DNA of 39,734 nucleotides from Nitrospirales bacterium (GTDB lineage: Bacteria > Nitrospirota > Nitrospiria > Nitrospirales > UBA8639). The stretch lies in the NCBI GenBank assembly GCA_029261275.1, contig JAJDBR010000280.1, positions 1 to 39,734 of the forward strand, written 5' to 3'. Both the position numbers and the translations under genes were made by a program. The notes below the pieces were generated by a model, which made no database searches, had not been told where the DNA came from, and saw only the letters and a program-made list of their open reading frames with translations. Below, one piece after another: positions 13,468-20,942 of the stretch (position 1 is its first letter; every line of letters begins with the position of its first letter).

Positions 13468-14744
13468 CAGTTGAATGTCACCGTTGTACCATCATCGAAA
13501 GTCTCTGTTTGTGGCTGTGTAGTTTGTGGTTGTCCGTCTAGCAGCGCCTCGTCGGCATCAACCTGCCCAGAGATAACCGCCTTCCAGTTATTGTAGTGCG
13601 TAAGCACTTTCTCGAACGCCCTTCGAACTTCCTCCTCGCTATTCGCCTGATCCAAAGACACCACAGCCGCACCAAGAAGCGATAATTCGCGTTCAGATAC
13701 CTGCCCCAAGGCACCGCCTGTTGGAGAGTTTTTGCGCATCTCCGCAATCCTGTCGAAACTGAGATTCGCCTGGATCGTGTCTATCTTTCTGGCAAGGGCA
13801 AAAGCAGAGGTGCCGGCGACGTTCCTCAGCGCCTGACCCTGTATGCCGGTAGTGCTGCCAGATATATCCTGAATAGCCAGGTTAGCCTCCTCCATCACAC
13901 CGTCAATGCGGGCAATACTCGAGTTCGCCGCCTGAATACGCTTGGGTGCCTCTGCGGCAAATTCTGCCTCAAATTGTGCCTGCACTTTTTCCGGTATTGC
14001 GGCAACCTGGGCTTCTTGTCTTGCGGCCTCAACCTGCCGCGCCTGCTCTGCCGCTGCACCTGCTGTTTGGTCTGACCTTGAAAGATCGGCATCAATAACA
14101 TTGGTACGCTTGCCGCCGGCAGTCAATTCTTCGCGCCTTTGTCGTTCTGCTGGCGTTTCTCCCAATGAGGACTGCACAGACCCCTCAAATGGCGTTTCAA
14201 TTAACTCAACACTGTTGCTGTTTGGATCAAATGTTGGTGTAACAACCACCTGACTACCATCTGGACGAGTTACTCGAAATGGCGTTGATTTCTGAGAAGG
14301 GCTGGCGGCATTACCAACAGGCTCGATAATGCCGGCCTGTTGCCCTTCAACCAGATCAGACTCAAGCTGACTGGCTAATGCGCCGCCCTGTCCTTGATTT
14401 AACAACTGAAGTCGAAGCTCCGTATCTTTTGTGTCCCTGCCAGTGCTTTCCAGTTGCTGAAGTCTTTTTTGTAAGTGACGAACCGCACCTGGCATATCTT
14501 CATTGTCAACAAAAGTTTTAAGCTTTAAAGTATCAATGGCAAAGTCAGTGGCACGTGCAAGTTTTCCAGCACTTTGCTTGGACGCCTCACGATCTTCTTT
14601 CGCGCTTTCAAGCTGAAATTCATTTGATTGCGTGGCAAGGTCAAGCAGCTTGTTCCTGGTCTTGATCTCCCGGCCCTCGGCAATACCTTCTAAGGGATTC
14701 GGAATATTTCCAGCCAGTATTAACCTGGCATCTGAACGTGGCAT
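13467..14744 (-). CDS. Putative ejection protein, coiled-coil and Gln-rich (425 aa)
   Basis: Overlaps its neighbours by one base on each side (TGATG and TAATG). The protein is long, helical and rich in Gln, Glu, Ala and Arg (AAEQARQVEAARQEAQVAAI), without cysteines. This is typical of podovirus internal proteins released with DNA. The order gp7-like, this gene, 498-aa gene mirrors the P22 ejection cluster. Function inferred from position and composition. Confidence 0.65.
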   Translation of the reverse strand: MPRSDARLILAGNIPNPLEGIAEGREIKTRNKLLDLATQSNEFQLESAKEDREASKQSAGKLARATDFAIDTLKLKTFVDNEDMPGAVRHLQKRLQQLESTGRDTKDTELRLQLLNQGQGGALASQLESDLVEGQQAGIIEPVGNAASPSQKSTPFRVTRPDGSQVVVTPTFDPNSNSVELIETPFEGSVQSSLGETPAERQRREELTAGGKRTNVIDADLSRSDQTAGAAAEQARQVEAARQEAQVAAIPEKVQAQFEAEFAAEAPKRIQAANSSIARIDGVMEEANLAIQDISGSTTGIQGQALRNVAGTSAFALARKIDTIQANLSFDRIAEMRKNSPTGGALGQVSERELSLLGAAVVSLDQANSEEEVRRAFEKVLTHYNNWKAVISGQVDADEALLDGQPQTTQPQTETFDDGTTVTFN

Positions 14745-15304
14745 TAAGTAGCTCCAATAAGTTGTTTAGGCTTATTAAGCCCGGCAGTCAGGAATGAAGT
14801 AATGCCCTTCAAGGTCTTACCTATCTGATTCGATGAACCAATACGACCAGCGGCCAATGCATCACCCTTGCCGACAATCGTATCGGCAATGCCCCGACCG
14901 GAGATGAGCGATGCATTCGCCTGACCACTGGCCGCATTTGCGCCAAGCGTTGCAAGATTGAATAGTTCGCTGAAGCGATTCTGTCTGTTACCCTCATTCA
15001 GACGATTATTGAAGCTCGTCAGACCCTCAAGCGTATCACCGGAATTTAGCTTGCCACGCGCCGCAGAGCTTCGCTGAATATCGTTAAAGCCTGCCGAGCG
15101 GGTTAATTCTGTCTCCGGGCCTTCTCTTACAAAGTCGCCCAGAAAGTCAAGAATGCCGGCACCAGCATCTTTGAACGGCGCAAGGTCAGAGCGCGCAACG
15201 TCCCTTGATCGCTCCTGAGATGCAATAGCACGGTCAGAGGCATCCGCCTGTAGTCTTGCCGCATCTCGTGCCGCGCCCCCAAACAAATCGCGAATAAATC
15301 CCAT
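14744..15304 (-). CDS. P22 gp7-like DNA transfer (ejection) protein (186 aa)
   Basis: The N-terminus MGFIRDLFGGAARDAARLQA, followed by ASQERSRDVARSDLAPFKDAG, matches the recurrent start of phage DNA-transfer proteins. The C-terminal half is Ala/Gly/Asn-rich. Start at 15304 (MGF) preferred over the TTG at 15313. A near-consensus sigma70 promoter lies just upstream, so this gene heads its own transcription unit. Confidence 0.75.
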   Translation of the reverse strand: MGFIRDLFGGAARDAARLQADASDRAIASQERSRDVARSDLAPFKDAGAGILDFLGDFVREGPETELTRSAGFNDIQRSSAARGKLNSGDTLEGLTSFNNRLNEGNRQNRFSELFNLATLGANAASGQANASLISGRGIADTIVGKGDALAAGRIGSSNQIGKTLKGITSFLTAGLNKPKQLIGAT

Positions 15305-15322
15305 ATATTTCAATCACTTAGC

Positions 15323-15350
15323 ATTATATGCCAAGCTCCTATTTAGTCAA
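15323..15350 (-). promoter_or_regulatory. Near-consensus sigma70 promoter before ejection genes
   Basis: On the minus strand TTGACT (15350-15345), 16 bases, TATAAT (15328-15323). It overlaps the 3' end of the 69-aa gene and would start transcription about seven bases downstream of the -10, near 15316. It is the best promoter-like sequence I see in the window. Confidence 0.7.
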
Positions 15351-15548
15351 CCCATGTGTTTGATTAGCTGAAATAAGTCCATCAACTGCGGTTTTTAATG
15401 ACGTGACATCTGCGGTCGGACTATCAATTGCATCCAATTGCTTGGTCGTTAAATCGTGTAGCGTTTTGTTCAACTGGTTAAAATACGGTGCCAGTTCAGG
15501 ATCATCTGCGATCTTTCTGGGTAACGGCACAAGAAATGGTGATGTCAT
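15339..15548 (-). CDS. Small virion-associated protein (69 aa)
   Basis: ATGA overlap with the gp10-like gene. The N-terminus MTSPFLVPLPRKIADDPELA, followed by helices with heptad character (LKTAVDGLISANQ), recalls short proteins that follow gp10 homologues in podovirus genomes. It could be a minimal tail-needle-like or structural accessory. Function uncertain. Confidence 0.55.
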   Translation of the reverse strand: MTSPFLVPLPRKIADDPELAPYFNQLNKTLHDLTTKQLDAIDSPTADVTSLKTAVDGLISANQTHGLTK

Positions 15549-16981
15549 AGCACCGTTACATCCGCATTTGCCTCGATAATCGCAAAAGGTGTCGGTTCTG
15601 AATACGTCAGTTCATACACCCTTTGAAAAGCTCTGCCCTGTCTTGTCAACACAACCCTCTGGTCATATTCACCGCCAACCCCGACCTCATGCCAGTCCTC
15701 GGCAGACCATGTGCGTCCGTGATCGTCAGAATAATGGATCATCACCTGCGGGTCCGAACCCTGTCCAGTGGTTAGACCCCGTCCTGTCTCGATAACGAAC
15801 TCAACCTGATCGAAGGACATCTCGGCACCGGGGAAACCGTATAGCCCGCCATGAATAACCGCCGTCGCTCTTTTCCTCTGGATGACCGTGCCATTGTCTG
15901 TGAAGGTGTCAAAGTCAAGCTCATAAACCTCTGATGTCTCGTAATCAAAGACCAGATGTTTGCCATAAACAAAAGCATATCCATCAGCCCTGTGTCTGCG
16001 CTCGTCAGTGCCGAAACTTAGCTGAAACCAGGAACCCGAGGACTCGTGGTATACCCAGCTCTTATTAGGCCCTGGAAAGTTGTACTGCACATAGCGTTCA
16101 TGGTCCAAAGTAAAGGTAAAGACCGTGACATCGTTGACCCGAACGTAGTCAGCCCATTCCTGGCCCAGCGCCGGATTACCAATATTTTGCACCTGAAGGC
16201 CGAACATTCGTCTTGGGATTCTCTGGTCGTCAAGGAAATAGATAAACTCATCCGATACATCTATCGCCCACTTTCCAGCAAGCCCATAAGGACGGGATGC
16301 GCCGATAATCGGGTCAAAGGGAGGTGAACCTACCCCTGAGTTCCACCACGGATCAATGCTGTTCGAGCCAAAGAAATACACCTGGCCGTTATATTCTTTG
16401 ATTCTGGATATGTCGTCAGGGTGGGTATCGGCAACCGCAAAGTCGAGCGCATCGACAAAATCACCCGCCGTTAAAGGCTCACTCACCTGCGTTGTGACAA
16501 ATTCTCCCTTACTTGAAGTCTCATCGTTATTATCGAAAATAAACTGGCTGTTGAGATAATCAACCGTTGAAGGATTTGTGATGCTCGCGTCCGTTATCTC
16601 ATCGAACGAATCGGTAGAGGCCGTATACATATACAAAGGCCCACCGGTTGCAATCATCAACTGATCGCCGTTATTGGCAAGGTCACACTTTGACGTACCG
16701 CCTACCGTCCCTTTAGAACCGGCAACGATTACCCCGTCGGCATCCCACTGTCTAAGCTCGCCACCGGCAACCACGTATAACTGGTCTGACATGACATCAT
16801 GGCCGCGAAAGTTCGCAGCCGTCGGTGTGCCAAAACTCAAAAGGCCGGGATAAGCATGCAGCGAGATAATGCTGCGCCCTTCTGGATTAATTTCTGGCAT
16901 TAATCCTTTAGTAACTTGAGCCGATAACGGAAGCGAACGTGACTGGTAAGCTGGACCCACGATAGGCAGTGGCACTCTCAC
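15545..16981 (-). CDS. P22 gp10-like packaged-DNA stabilisation / tail protein (478 aa)
   Basis: The start MRVPLPIVGPAYQSRSLPLS, then QVTKGLMPEINPEG, is the signature opening of the gp10 (Phage_stabilise) family, which forms the lower tail hub that plugs the portal after packaging. The rest is a beta-propeller-like protein, with YNGQVYFFGSNSIDPWWNSG in the middle as in homologues. Length matches P22 gp10 (about 470 aa). It overlaps its neighbours by one to four bases. Confidence 0.85.
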   Translation of the reverse strand: MRVPLPIVGPAYQSRSLPLSAQVTKGLMPEINPEGRSIISLHAYPGLLSFGTPTAANFRGHDVMSDQLYVVAGGELRQWDADGVIVAGSKGTVGGTSKCDLANNGDQLMIATGGPLYMYTASTDSFDEITDASITNPSTVDYLNSQFIFDNNDETSSKGEFVTTQVSEPLTAGDFVDALDFAVADTHPDDISRIKEYNGQVYFFGSNSIDPWWNSGVGSPPFDPIIGASRPYGLAGKWAIDVSDEFIYFLDDQRIPRRMFGLQVQNIGNPALGQEWADYVRVNDVTVFTFTLDHERYVQYNFPGPNKSWVYHESSGSWFQLSFGTDERRHRADGYAFVYGKHLVFDYETSEVYELDFDTFTDNGTVIQRKRATAVIHGGLYGFPGAEMSFDQVEFVIETGRGLTTGQGSDPQVMIHYSDDHGRTWSAEDWHEVGVGGEYDQRVVLTRQGRAFQRVYELTYSEPTPFAIIEANADVTVL

Positions 16982-17328
16982 TAAAATTCCTCGATTTCAG
17001 TTTCTCCGACACGCCCCTGGTTCTGCATCTCCCGAATATTAAGTTCCGCCACCAGATCGTCCTGAATAATCAGGCTACGACGCGGCTCCGCAACCGCATA
17101 GGTATCAAGACGTCGCCGGCTCATCATGGCCACAATATCGTTGACAAACTCATCAGGAATGTCATCCGTTGATGACCATGTGGTCAAGCCCTTAACGTCC
17201 AGCTCGCCGTAAACCTCTGTATAGGCATTATCCAGATCGTTCTGGTCCTGAGATTTCACGGTCTGACCACGCCCGACGATATAAAGCCGTTCAGCCGCTT
17301 TTTGACGCATTTCTGTCGTTGTAGCCAC
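16981..17328 (-). CDS. Head-tail adaptor, P22 gp4-like (115 aa)
   Basis: GTG start immediately after the previous TAA. A helical protein (MATTTEMRQKAAERLYIVGR, LDNAYTEVYGELD, IPDEFVNDIVAMM) in the place where P22 gp4 lies, directly before gp10. gp4-type adaptors bind below the portal ring. It is shorter than P22 gp4 (166 aa). Assignment by position and helical pattern. Confidence 0.6.
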   Translation of the reverse strand: MATTTEMRQKAAERLYIVGRGQTVKSQDQNDLDNAYTEVYGELDVKGLTTWSSTDDIPDEFVNDIVAMMSRRRLDTYAVAEPRRSLIIQDDLVAELNIREMQNQGRVGETEIEEF

Positions 17329-17508
17329 TTAAAACCCCATGTCTCGCATATCATTTCTGCTGTGCACGTTATCACGAATCTTGCCAAACCCGCCTGTGCC
17401 GCAAACCTCAATCTCCACCTTTCCTTTCCACCCGGACACTTTTTTCTGTGGCTTACACATCTTGCAACCAGCTCGGGCATGTGGGTGTCTTTTTCGTTTA
17501 TGGTTCAT
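17329..17508 (-). CDS. Conserved small basic phage protein, HAGCKMCKP-type (59 aa)
   Basis: ATGA overlap with the oxygenase stop; its TAA abuts the adaptor GTG. The N-terminus MNHKRKRHPHARAGCKMCKP has a CxxC after a basic stretch, which I recognise as a recurrent small protein near head-tail genes in podoviruses. Function unknown. Confidence 0.65.
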   Translation of the reverse strand: MNHKRKRHPHARAGCKMCKPQKKVSGWKGKVEIEVCGTGGFGKIRDNVHSRNDMRDMGF

Positions 17509-17954
17509 TGGTATGCTGTCGCGATTAACGCTATTCTCGGCCTTGTGCCATTATTCCTCCAGACACCATGCTTTACCCCGTTCGGGATATACACGGTTTG
17601 GTTGTTCTGTGGAATCATTGAAAAAACGACCTCGTCGCCCTCAAATACGTCCAATGCAGGCGGTTTATCGCCAACATCGATGTAATGGACCAGGGTTGTC
17701 GCTCTGTTGTCCACATGGACGTGCGGATAGCCCTTGTCATAGCCTTTTGCCTTATCAGGCAGCATCACGTTCAGCCATGTTCGAAGGCGCTTACACGGGA
17801 TCTGACGCGCTTTGAAGGCTTGTGTCGCCCGCGCAACAAACCTCAGTCTGTCAGCCGAATCGTCCTTAACCTCCTCAACCCTGCCCCTGCCTTGCCATGT
17901 GGAAAGTACGTAGTGGGCCAGTCCTTGAGGCTGCCAGTTCTCAACAATTAACAG
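17505..17954 (-). CDS. 2OG-Fe(II) oxygenase-like protein, start uncertain (149 aa)
   Basis: The C-terminal half has the iron-binding facial triad pattern of 2-oxoglutarate dioxygenases: HVHVDN with H80 and D82, then NGVKHGVWRN with H129 and R133 for 2-oxoglutarate. The coding frame extends well upstream of the GTG/ATG at 17768, giving a normal N-terminal part (IVENWQPQGLAHYVLSTW). There is no ATG, GTG or TTG in frame near the N-terminus. Candidates are CTG at 17954 or ATT at 17948, overlapping the stop of the preceding gene. Phage oxygenases of this type may modify virion or host targets; substrate unknown. It sits among head-tail genes. Confidence 0.65.
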   Translation of the reverse strand: MLIVENWQPQGLAHYVLSTWQGRGRVEEVKDDSADRLRFVARATQAFKARQIPCKRLRTWLNVMLPDKAKGYDKGYPHVHVDNRATTLVHYIDVGDKPPALDVFEGDEVVFSMIPQNNQTVYIPNGVKHGVWRNNGTRPRIALIATAYQ

Positions 17955-18148
17955 CGTTCAAAGTCCGTATTGATAGAAAGTCTTGCGGCAATAGCCTCAT
18001 CATCAACCAGCGTCGGCATACCTTTATCAAAAAACCTTCCATAAATCATCATGTCATCGGCATCACCGATATATTTGAATTTAGGGCCGGTTGATTCTTT
18101 CTCAACAGGTTTGCTTACCGCCTTCTTCGTTACCTTTTTCTTATTCAT
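17948..18148 (-). CDS. Hypothetical small late protein (66 aa)
   Basis: ATGA overlap with the 84-aa gene. The lysine-rich N-terminus (MNKKKVTKKAVSKPVEKE) is followed by a compact segment FKYIGDADDMMIYGRFFDKG. Small head-region proteins of this pattern occur after coat genes; the later part looks like a short beta domain. Role unknown. Confidence 0.55.
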   Translation of the reverse strand: MNKKKVTKKAVSKPVEKESTGPKFKYIGDADDMMIYGRFFDKGMPTLVDDEAIAARLSINTDFERC

Positions 18149-18399
18149 AAAGCACCCGTAAATTCTTCTAGCTTCTTTTGAATGCGAGCCAGCTTTTTTT
18201 CAGTTAATTTACCGCTCTCCATGTAACCATCAAGCCATGCCTTAAGTTCGGCAACTTGATCCCGTTGGTAGACAGGATATGAGTAATACGGCTGATACCA
18301 TTGCGTGTACGCTGGCGACTGATCCAACCACGCTGTACTTGTGACTGTGTTACCAAGTGGAGGGTCACCAATAGAAACTACATTGGTTGATGAATTCAT
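18145..18399 (-). CDS. Hypothetical late protein (84 aa)
   Basis: First gene after the strong terminator, with AAGGGA about five bases upstream of ATG. A Tyr/Pro/Gln-rich middle (YTQWYQPYYSYPVYQRDQ) followed by a coiled-coil helix (VAELKAWLDGYMESGKL). Possibly a virion accessory or assembly factor; not recognised. Confidence 0.55.
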   Translation of the reverse strand: MNSSTNVVSIGDPPLGNTVTSTAWLDQSPAYTQWYQPYYSYPVYQRDQVAELKAWLDGYMESGKLTEKKLARIQKKLEEFTGAL

Positions 18400-18410
18400 A
18401 ACTTTCCCTT

Positions 18411-18434
18411 AAAAAGAAGGGGGCCGAAGCCCCC
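18411..18434 (-). terminator. Rho-independent terminator after the coat gene cluster
   Basis: Minus-strand RNA GGGGGC-UUCG-GCCCCC (18434-18419), then UUCUUUUU (18418-18411). A six-bp GC stem closed by a UUCG tetraloop and a U-run is a textbook terminator. It lies just after the decoration-like gene, so it would lower expression of connector and ejection genes relative to capsid genes. Confidence 0.9.
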
Positions 18435-18439
18435 AACTG

Positions 18440-18949
18440 TTACACCGGAGGCTCAACCACCGACAAATCGTCGTTGTAGAGGTACATAACCACCACAGTA
18501 ACATTCATTGCCACGCCTGTTGCAGCCGCGGTGTTGGTTTCAAGCTGAATCAGCGTGTCAACCGTGAACGTCTTGGGACCGGCCGATAACAGCACACCGC
18601 CGAGCATGAGCTGGTTTCCCACCTCAGAACTTCCGCCATGTGTCGCATCACCAGTCCAGACACCCAGATTACCGAACCCATCGGGATCGGCGGCATCCAC
18701 ACCGTTTGCAGCCCAGCCAATATCAATGTCGAGCGCCTCGATACCGGTATCACCATCGCCGGCAAGAATCCAGCCACCAATTACGGTCGCCCCTGCCGGT
18801 ACATAACACACCTGGAAAATGTCGCCATCCTCCGACAATGCATCGATAGTAATTTCACCGACGTTGCACTTAACATCGTACCCTGAACCCGCACCGCCCA
18901 AAGGAACGGTGGTTAAAGCTCTTGTTCCTGCTAATGTTGCAGCAGCCAT
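18440..18949 (-). CDS. Capsid decoration-like protein (169 aa)
   Basis: A perfect Shine-Dalgarno (AAAGGAGGTG) lies five to six bases before ATG, so strong expression is expected. The sequence (begins MAAATLAGTRALTTVPLGG) is Gly/Ala/Thr-rich, acidic and beta-rich, with no catalytic motif. It follows the major coat gene and precedes the terminator, the usual place of a head decoration or minor capsid protein. Confidence 0.6.
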   Translation of the reverse strand: MAAATLAGTRALTTVPLGGAGSGYDVKCNVGEITIDALSEDGDIFQVCYVPAGATVIGGWILAGDGDTGIEALDIDIGWAANGVDAADPDGFGNLGVWTGDATHGGSSEVGNQLMLGGVLLSAGPKTFTVDTLIQLETNTAAATGVAMNVTVVVMYLYNDDLSVVEPPV

Positions 18950-18961
18950 ATCACACCTCCT

Positions 18962-20044
18962 TTATGCAGCGCCTGAAAAGTAGCCAGTGACAATACCGTG
19001 CTGGAAGTCGTTAAAGAACGTCTTTTTGATGTCCTCTTTCAACTCAACAGCAACACCCGGCTGGAAATCATAGTCGTAGGTTCGGTCCACATGAATCTGC
19101 GGAAGCTGGCCCATACCATGCATCAAGCCTTGAGTGCCACAGAGAAACGCAGGTTCAACCGCAATGGAACTTGCACCCGCCGAAGCCAGTGGTTTGCCCG
19201 TTGCAGAGAATATCTTCGTAATCTCCGGTACTTTTCGGATTATGACACCATCCCAGAACATGTCGCCATCACGGGCAAGAATATTGCCGCCCTTGGTGAT
19301 TTTCATGCCCCGGACATCAGCGTTTGAGTGCAGTGTCTGCAAGTTGGCTTTAAGATCGCGAAATGCAATCGAGCCAACAAACAGTACAAAGATCTCACTC
19401 TCCTGGTCCGTTCGTAACGGATGGATATGCGGATCTGCATCCTCGGCTTTACGCCGAAGATCACTGACACGAACAGACGTTAATGTATCGTTGGTGCCGT
19501 CAATTCCACCCAACTCAGCACTGTCATCACCCGTTAAGGTAATGTTAGCGCCGTAAATCACGCGGTCGGCATTGGTGACCTGCCAGGCATCCTTGGCGGC
19601 CTCCGTTGCGTCAACGTAATTTGAGTAAGTGGTCCCGTTGTAGATAGCACCCATCGCCTGGATCTGTCGATCCCGCGTGGCGGCCATCGCCCATTCCATG
19701 AGTAACGGACGCGATTCCTGCATTAACGCCAGGTTGGTCTTTTCAAGGTTTTCCTTGTCAAACTCAACCGCATGACGGTAATACGTTGGATTCGTGTCCC
19801 AGGAATAGGTGCCGATATTTTCACCACTTCCGCGCAGTGTAGTAGAACCGGTGACGCCTCCACCCTTCAATCTCGAAACGAGAGGGTGGCGTATCGTCGG
19901 CCCACGATCTTGCTTGACGTTTATGACGTTATCGACCTTCGTACCCGAATAGGGTGAAAGACGATTTTTCCGCACATACTCGCGAGCAAAATCCTGTCGG
20001 AACTTGATGACATTCAGCGATGTCGCTGGAACTGTATTTGCCAT
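18962..20044 (-). CDS. Major capsid protein, N4-gp56 family (360 aa)
   Basis: HK97-fold coat protein of the N4-gp56/DUF4043 type. Characteristic parts: FAREYVRKNRLSPYSGTKVD (16-35), RHPLVSRLKGGGVTGSTTLR (52-71), YYRHAVEFDKE and LLMEWAMAATRDRQIQAMGA, then the C-terminal DYDFQPGVAVELKEDIKK. Length is typical. It directly follows the scaffold gene with no gap and precedes the decoration-like gene, forming a normal capsid cluster. Confidence 0.85.
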   Translation of the reverse strand: MANTVPATSLNVIKFRQDFAREYVRKNRLSPYSGTKVDNVINVKQDRGPTIRHPLVSRLKGGGVTGSTTLRGSGENIGTYSWDTNPTYYRHAVEFDKENLEKTNLALMQESRPLLMEWAMAATRDRQIQAMGAIYNGTTYSNYVDATEAAKDAWQVTNADRVIYGANITLTGDDSAELGGIDGTNDTLTSVRVSDLRRKAEDADPHIHPLRTDQESEIFVLFVGSIAFRDLKANLQTLHSNADVRGMKITKGGNILARDGDMFWDGVIIRKVPEITKIFSATGKPLASAGASSIAVEPAFLCGTQGLMHGMGQLPQIHVDRTYDYDFQPGVAVELKEDIKKTFFNDFQHGIVTGYFSGAA

Positions 20045-20827
20045 TTAGTTTTCCAAAATGTCGTCAACCTTCTGATCTTCAGTAACAACATCGTCGTTAC
20101 CGCCAACAGAACGTTGATCAGCCAAAGATGGGGTTATGGCGTCACGCTTGGATTTGTCCTTGTCCGCTTCTTCTGATAATTCCTTGCGAAGTTCTTCTTT
20201 CAGTTCTTCGCGCCATTCGGCTTGCAGCTTTTCCTTGGTTTCAGGGAGGTTCTCCATTTCCTTGAGTTCAGCATGACGTACCGCTGTTTCGTAAGCAAAG
20301 CGCGCCGGGTTCGGGTGTTCACGCAACTGCTTTTGCAGCGTCGTGTCCTCCTTTGCCAACGTCATAAACTCTGCTTCACGGTCAAGATAATCATCCTTGA
20401 TCATTCCCATGAAGTCCCTCGACAACTCGAATTTGTCATTCAGCCTTTCAGCCGCCTGACGTTCCTCGATTGTCGAGAAAGCCTTTTCCTCATCATCAAA
20501 AACAGACGGACGCTTCTCGGTTTCTGCCTCACGCTCTGCAAGCTGAGCCTTAAGCTCATCTCGATCACGTTCCGCTTGCTGCCGTTTGTCGCGTTCATCC
20601 AATAACCCTGCCAGTGGAACAGTCTTGTCTGAGTCCGAAGGCGACTCATCGACCGATTCTGTCGTTTCCTCCTTGGTTTCCTCTTTCGATTCTTCCGTAG
20701 ATTCTTCCGTTTCCTCGGCTTTTACTTCCGTGCTTTGTTCAGGTTCAGGTTCCTTCTCGGGTTCGGCTAATGCCTGATCCAATCCAAAATCCTCTACTTC
20801 AACCATCTCCTCAGCTTCGTCTGCCAT
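20045..20827 (-). CDS. Capsid scaffolding protein (260 aa)
   Basis: Highly acidic, helical and directly upstream of the coat gene. A Glu/Ser/Thr-rich N-terminal third (residues 18-65, e.g. EETEESTEESKEETKEE), a charged coiled coil (DERDKRQQAERDRDELKAQL) and a basic end (DKDKSKRDAITP) that could contact coat subunits. AGGAG lies upstream of ATG. No protease motif is visible, so the scaffold is probably released or digested by another factor. Confidence 0.8.
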   Translation of the reverse strand: MADEAEEMVEVEDFGLDQALAEPEKEPEPEQSTEVKAEETEESTEESKEETKEETTESVDESPSDSDKTVPLAGLLDERDKRQQAERDRDELKAQLAEREAETEKRPSVFDDEEKAFSTIEERQAAERLNDKFELSRDFMGMIKDDYLDREAEFMTLAKEDTTLQKQLREHPNPARFAYETAVRHAELKEMENLPETKEKLQAEWREELKEELRKELSEEADKDKSKRDAITPSLADQRSVGGNDDVVTEDQKVDDILEN

Positions 20828-20942
20828 GTTCCACTCCTACTCACCCGTTAAAACCCGGTGGCGGTTTATCGACCTTTCGTTGTCGTCACGTCTCGACCGG
20901 TTATGCGTCGTCCATCAAGCCCTAAAGGACTTCAAAAATAAA
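20828..20942 (-). other. Gap with small hairpin upstream of scaffold gene
   Basis: This 115-base gap holds no gene that I can support. Minus-strand RNA forms AAGUCC-UUUA-GGGCUU (20932-20917), with a G-U pair that exists only in the minus sense. It may be a processing or translation-control element between the SGNH gene and the capsid cluster. No clear promoter is seen. Confidence 0.45.

Noticed and set aside
17256-17480. 74-codon minus frame overlapping the small CxxC protein
   Set aside because: It is out of frame with the ATGA-coupled 59-aa gene at 17329-17508, which has a recognisable conserved N-terminus and explains the region fully.
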